The notes under the pieces were generated by a model, which worked only from the letters and a program-made list of their open reading frames with translations, was not told the DNA's origin and did not search any database. From 13-2-20CM-68-14 sp051955535 (GTDB lineage: Bacteria > Actinomycetota > Thermoleophilia > Gaiellales > Gaiellaceae), in contig JBQCGP010000067.1 of the NCBI GenBank assembly GCA_051955535.1, positions 1 through 15,353 of the forward strand: 15,353 nt of DNA, in the 5' to 3' direction. The position numbers were made by a program, and so were the translations under genes. Shown one piece after another: positions 12,418-15,353 of this stretch (position 1 is the stretch's first letter; the number at the start of each line of letters is the position of its first letter).

Positions 12418-14873
12418 TCGTTCCCGCCGAGCGCCAGTTGTACAGCGGCATCCAGAGACAAGGCGCGTCCTCCGGCCCGAGCAGCTTCGAACGCCGATCC
12501 GGCTCGCGCGAAGATCGGCGTGCCCAGCTCCTCGCGCAGCTCCTCCCAGGCCGCAACGGGGGCGCGCTCGGCCTCCGCCTCGAGTGCGCCCCAGAGCCGC
12601 CCCGCAAGCTGCTCGTCTCCGCGCTCGATTGCGGCCCGGGCGAGCAGCCCGAGCCCTTCGACGGTTGCTAGCCGGTCGCGGATGCGGTGGCCCAGCTCGA
12701 GAGCCTCGCGCGCGCTACGCCCCGCCTCGTCGGTTCGGCCGAGCTCGAACAACTTCTCCGCCCGGACAAGGAGCGTGTGGATCTCCCACCACGTGAATCC
12801 GGTCTCGTTGGAGAGCTGGATAGCCCGGTCGAAGTGCTCGAGTGCCGGCTCGACGTCGCCTTCCTCCCACGCCACGTTGCCGAAGAACGTGTGGCACTGC
12901 GCCTCGCCCTTGGCGAACCCGACGCGACTGAAGTAGGCAAGGCTCTCTTCCATCAGCGAGCGTGCCGGCCGCGCCCGTTGCATCTGACCTGCGCTGCCGA
13001 GGTTGATGGCGAGCCGGTGCCGCATGATGGCCGCGCGGAGCTCGTCGCCGCAGTCGCGGAATTCTTCGTAGCTTCGGCCGTAGAGGGCGACGGAGCGCTC
13101 CTGGTCACCAGTGATGGCCGCGGCGTTTCCGAGCAACCGGAGCGCGAAGGCGTGGAGCCATGGGTCGAGCGTCGGGGCGCGGGCTAGGAGCGCCTCGAGC
13201 CAGCGCCGCCCCTCGAGCGGGTCCGATGTGTTCCAGAAGTTCTCGAGCGCGAACACCAAGCGGAGGCCGAGCTCGGCTTCCTCCACCTCGAGCGTCCCCT
13301 CGAGCGCCGCCCGGATGTTGTCGCGCTCCGGGTTGACGAGGTCGTGCCGCTGCGGGCCGTTGGCCTCGATGTTCAGGTTCGCGCTCTTGGCCAGCTCGAG
13401 GAAGTACTCGGCGTGCCGGCGCCGAATCTCGCCGGCCTCGCCGGCCGCCTCCAGCCGCTCGAGCGCGAGCTCGCGGATCGTCTCGAGCATCAGATACCGA
13501 TCCCCACCCGTGTGCTTGAGGAGGCTCGCCTCGACCAGCGCGTCCACGGCATCGAGATCCGCCTCCGCGACCGTCTCGGCAGCTTGCAGCGAGAACGTCG
13601 CGAAGACGCTGAGCCGCGCGAACAGCCGCTGCAACCCAGGCTCGAGCAGGTCATAGCTCCACTCGACCGTCGCTCTGAGCGTCCGCTGGCGCTCGGGCAC
13701 GTCGCGCCGGCCGGACGTCAGCACGGGCAGGCGCCGCTCCAGCCGCTCGAGCAGCACCACTGAACCGAGTGAGCGGAGCCGCGACGCCGCGAGCTCGATC
13801 GCCAGCGGCAGCCCCTCGAGCCGCCGGCAGACCTCCCGCGCGGCCTCGTCCGGGACGAAGTCCGGCCGTACGGCGAGCGCGCGTTCGGTCAGCAGCTCGA
13901 ACGCCTCGGCTTCGGGGAGCGGCTCGACCGGGTACTCGCGTTCGCCCTCGATCCTCAGGGGTGCACGGCTCGTCGTGAGGACTTTCGCGCTCTCGCCGGC
14001 CCGGAGGACCTCGGCCACCGCGGGCGCCGCGTCGAGCAGATGCTCGAAGTTGTCGAGCAGCAGCAGCGCGCGCCGGTCGCGCAACTCCCCGAGCTCGCGC
14101 ACGCCGACGGTCGACGCGATCGTCCCGGCCACGAGCTCTGCCGACGGCACGCCTGCGAGCGGCACGAAGAAGACGCCGCCCGGGAACGCTTCGACCAGTT
14201 CGCCCGCCGCCTGCAGCGCGAGCCGCGTCTTGCCGGTCCCGCCCGGGCCCGTGAGCGTGACGAGCCGCGCCGAGTTCGAGAGCAGTCCGGCGAGCTCTCC
14301 GACCTCCCGCTCGCGCCCGACTAGTGGCGACGCCGCGATCGGCAGGTTCGTCGTGTTGAGGCTCTTGAGCGGCGGAAACTCGCCCTCGCCGAGCTGGTAG
14401 ATCCGCTCCGGCGCGGTCAGGTCCTTGAGCCGGTGCTCCCCCAGGTCAAGTAACACAGTGTTACTTGGATCGAGCAGCGCGACGGTCACGGCCGAGACGA
14501 GTACCTGGCCGCCGTTGCCAACCGCGGCGATCCGGGCGGCGCGGTGGACGTCGATCCCGACGTAGCCCTCGTCGGTGACGAGCGGCTCGCCCGTGTGCAC
14601 GCCCATCCGCACCCGGAGCGCGCCCTGCGTCAGTGCCTGCTGACCTTCCCCGGCTGCCGCTAATGCGTCACGCGCGCGCGCGAAAGCGACGAAGAAGGCG
14701 TCGCCCTGGGTGTCCACTTCGACCCCCTCGTGGGCTGCGAAGGCTTCGCGCAAAACACGCCGGTGCTCGGCGAGCGCCTCCGCGTAGGCGTCCCCGAGCT
14801 CGTGGAGGAGCCGGGTCGAGCCCTCGATGTCGGTGAAGAGGAAGGTGACAGTGCCGCCCGGAAGCTCGCTCAC
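12414..14873 (-). CDS. Class III cyclase-like / ATPase / TPR regulator
   Basis: A cytosolic multidomain protein of 819 residues. Residues 5-165 form a class III adenylate/guanylate cyclase homology domain: VTFLFTDIEGSTRLL with metal Asp15, DTQGDAFFVAF with Asp58, VRMGVHTGEP, and DVHRAARIAAVGNGGQVLVS. Then follows an AAA/NB-ARC-like STAND ATPase (about 180-500) with Walker A GPGGTGKT (209-216), Walker B LLLLDNFEH (Asp274) and TSRAPLRIEGEREYPVEPLP. The rest is helical with TPR-like repeats. Such proteins are abundant in Actinobacteria and probably couple ligand sensing to nucleotide signalling. The Asn of the usual NxxxR motif is His110 (Arg114 kept), so cyclase activity and substrate are open. 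No C-terminal LuxR helix-turn-helix is seen. Start is GTG 14873 directly before SELPGGTVTFLFTDIEGST, with only a weak AGAAG upstream. The gene contains the dyad at 14447-14467. Confidence 0.9.
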   Translation of the reverse strand: MSELPGGTVTFLFTDIEGSTRLLHELGDAYAEALAEHRRVLREAFAAHEGVEVDTQGDAFFVAFARARDALAAAGEGQQALTQGALRVRMGVHTGEPLVTDEGYVGIDVHRAARIAAVGNGGQVLVSAVTVALLDPSNTVLLDLGEHRLKDLTAPERIYQLGEGEFPPLKSLNTTNLPIAASPLVGREREVGELAGLLSNSARLVTLTGPGGTGKTRLALQAAGELVEAFPGGVFFVPLAGVPSAELVAGTIASTVGVRELGELRDRRALLLLDNFEHLLDAAPAVAEVLRAGESAKVLTTSRAPLRIEGEREYPVEPLPEAEAFELLTERALAVRPDFVPDEAAREVCRRLEGLPLAIELAASRLRSLGSVVLLERLERRLPVLTSGRRDVPERQRTLRATVEWSYDLLEPGLQRLFARLSVFATFSLQAAETVAEADLDAVDALVEASLLKHTGGDRYLMLETIRELALERLEAAGEAGEIRRRHAEYFLELAKSANLNIEANGPQRHDLVNPERDNIRAALEGTLEVEEAELGLRLVFALENFWNTSDPLEGRRWLEALLARAPTLDPWLHAFALRLLGNAAAITGDQERSVALYGRSYEEFRDCGDELRAAIMRHRLAINLGSAGQMQRARPARSLMEESLAYFSRVGFAKGEAQCHTFFGNVAWEEGDVEPALEHFDRAIQLSNETGFTWWEIHTLLVRAEKLFELGRTDEAGRSAREALELGHRIRDRLATVEGLGLLARAAIERGDEQLAGRLWGALEAEAERAPVAAWEELREELGTPIFARAGSAFEAARAGGRALSLDAAVQLALGGND
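14447..14467. repeat. Perfect 21-nt dyad inside the cyclase coding region
   Basis: CAAGTAACAC and GTGTTACTTG flank a single central base, giving 10 perfect pairs in AT-rich sequence amid very GC-rich DNA. On the coding strand it spans the codons for Ser137-Leu142 (AGT AAC ACT GTG TTA CTT), including a TTA codon. The form fits an operator for a dimeric regulator or a small dispersed repeat. Confidence 0.7.
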
Positions 14874-15069
14874 GGCTTCTAATCATCCCGGTAGACGGGA
14901 CGCACGGCCAAGTCCTGGTTGGTGCCGCGCCCCCGCCTTACCGGCATGGGCGTTCTGCGATTAGGTGCGATGGCGAGCGCTTGCGCTCTGGTGACGTTCG
15001 CGAACACTGGCCCAGCCCTGCCCCTGCCGCCGACTACGGAATGGCGGTAATACCGGACTAGCCGTCTAG
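14874..15069. other. Intergenic region between MBL-fold gene and regulator
   Basis: About 196 nt between two genes on the - strand. It should hold the regulator promoter. I see one short hairpin, GAGCGC-TT-GCGCTC (14975-14988), possibly the 3' end of the MBL gene transcript. I see no convincing promoter boxes or coding frame. Confidence 0.5.
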
Positions 15070-15353
15070 CTACACGGGTCGCGGCGACGAATCCGGGCGA
15101 TGTTCCGGGATCTGCGGCTCCGCCGCGTGGGAGAGCCACGTAGGCGCTCCGAGCGCGAGCACGCGACGCTGTCGCTCGGTCGTGCCGCTGTCGAGCTCGT
15201 GGAACGAGGTGCCCACGTCGCCGCCGACGACGACCGGACGCCCGCCCGTCTCGACGACGACCACTTGGTGTCCGTCCGTGTGCCCGGGCGCCGGCAGCAG
15301 GCGGATTCCCGGTAGCAGCTCCACCTCGCCCTCGTGCTCGACATATGTCGCAC
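15070..15353 (-). CDS. MBL-fold metallo-hydrolase, C-terminal part (5' end cut by window)
   Basis: The frame is open on the - strand from the window end to TAG at 15070-15072, so only about the last 93 residues are visible; the GTG at 15324 is internal. The fragment GIRLLPAPGHTDGHQVVVVETGG carries the metal-binding GHTDGH of the metallo-beta-lactamase fold. VVVGGDVGTSFHELD supplies the bridging Asp, and PTWLSHAAEPQIPE the last metal His. The PGHTDGHQ segment is most like N-acyl-homoserine lactonase-type and related hydrolases, but the HxHxDH motif that would identify the group lies outside the window. It is cytosolic as far as visible. It runs in the same direction as the regulator gene 196 nt downstream. 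Fold is fairly certain, substrate not. Confidence 0.8.
   Translation of the reverse strand, partial: ATYVEHEGEVELLPGIRLLPAPGHTDGHQVVVVETGGRPVVVGGDVGTSFHELDSGTTERQRRVLALGAPTWLSHAAEPQIPEHRPDSSPRPV

Overview
The window is high-GC DNA with many GTG starts and dense, mostly short-gapped genes. This, together with class III cyclase/ATPase/TPR regulators and a LigC-type ligase beside a LigD-type polymerase, points to an actinobacterium. My best guess is a soil Thermoleophilia/Gaiellales-like lineage, inferred from gene style only. No phage, insertion sequence, CRISPR array or rRNA is visible. Both ends cut through genes.

Layout on the + strand from the left: the 3' part of a membrane glycosyltransferase (GT39-like, cut by the left edge); a 909-residue c-di-GMP protein with three GAF domains, a GGDEF domain and an HD-GYP domain; a 125-residue unknown; a secreted Trp/Tyr-rich unknown; a 169-nt near-palindromic element; then a flavin reductase-like gene translationally coupled (ATGA) to a HAD phosphatase.

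The next block is on the - strand. Read 5'->3' it holds a 92-residue unknown, a DUF892 ferritin-like gene whose Shine-Dalgarno overlaps the preceding stop, a palindrome, a FabF-type ketosynthase, and a secreted beta-rich protein that meets the HAD gene tail to tail.

From about 9.6 to 12.0 kb lies a DNA repair pair: an ATP-dependent ligase (LigC / LigD-ligase type, +) and a LigD-type polymerase (Prim-PolC-like, -). They converge with 3' ends overlapping by 56 nt. A two-hairpin repeat of about 90 nt, in the same orientation, sits on each outer side of the pair. Then come two divergent serine tRNA genes (GCU and CGA anticodons) sharing an 89-nt promoter region. Last are an 819-residue cyclase-like/ATPase/TPR regulator on the - strand and the 3' part of an MBL-fold hydrolase cut by the right edge.

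The ordinary genes explain nearly all of the coding space. What they do not explain is a set of structured repeats: the 169-nt palindrome, the paired two-hairpin element with one compensatory stem change, a palindrome upstream of fabF, and a 21-nt perfect dyad embedded in the cyclase coding sequence that uses a TTA codon. I did not find a clear new multi-gene system. The repeats and the convergent ligase/polymerase locus are the items most worth following up.
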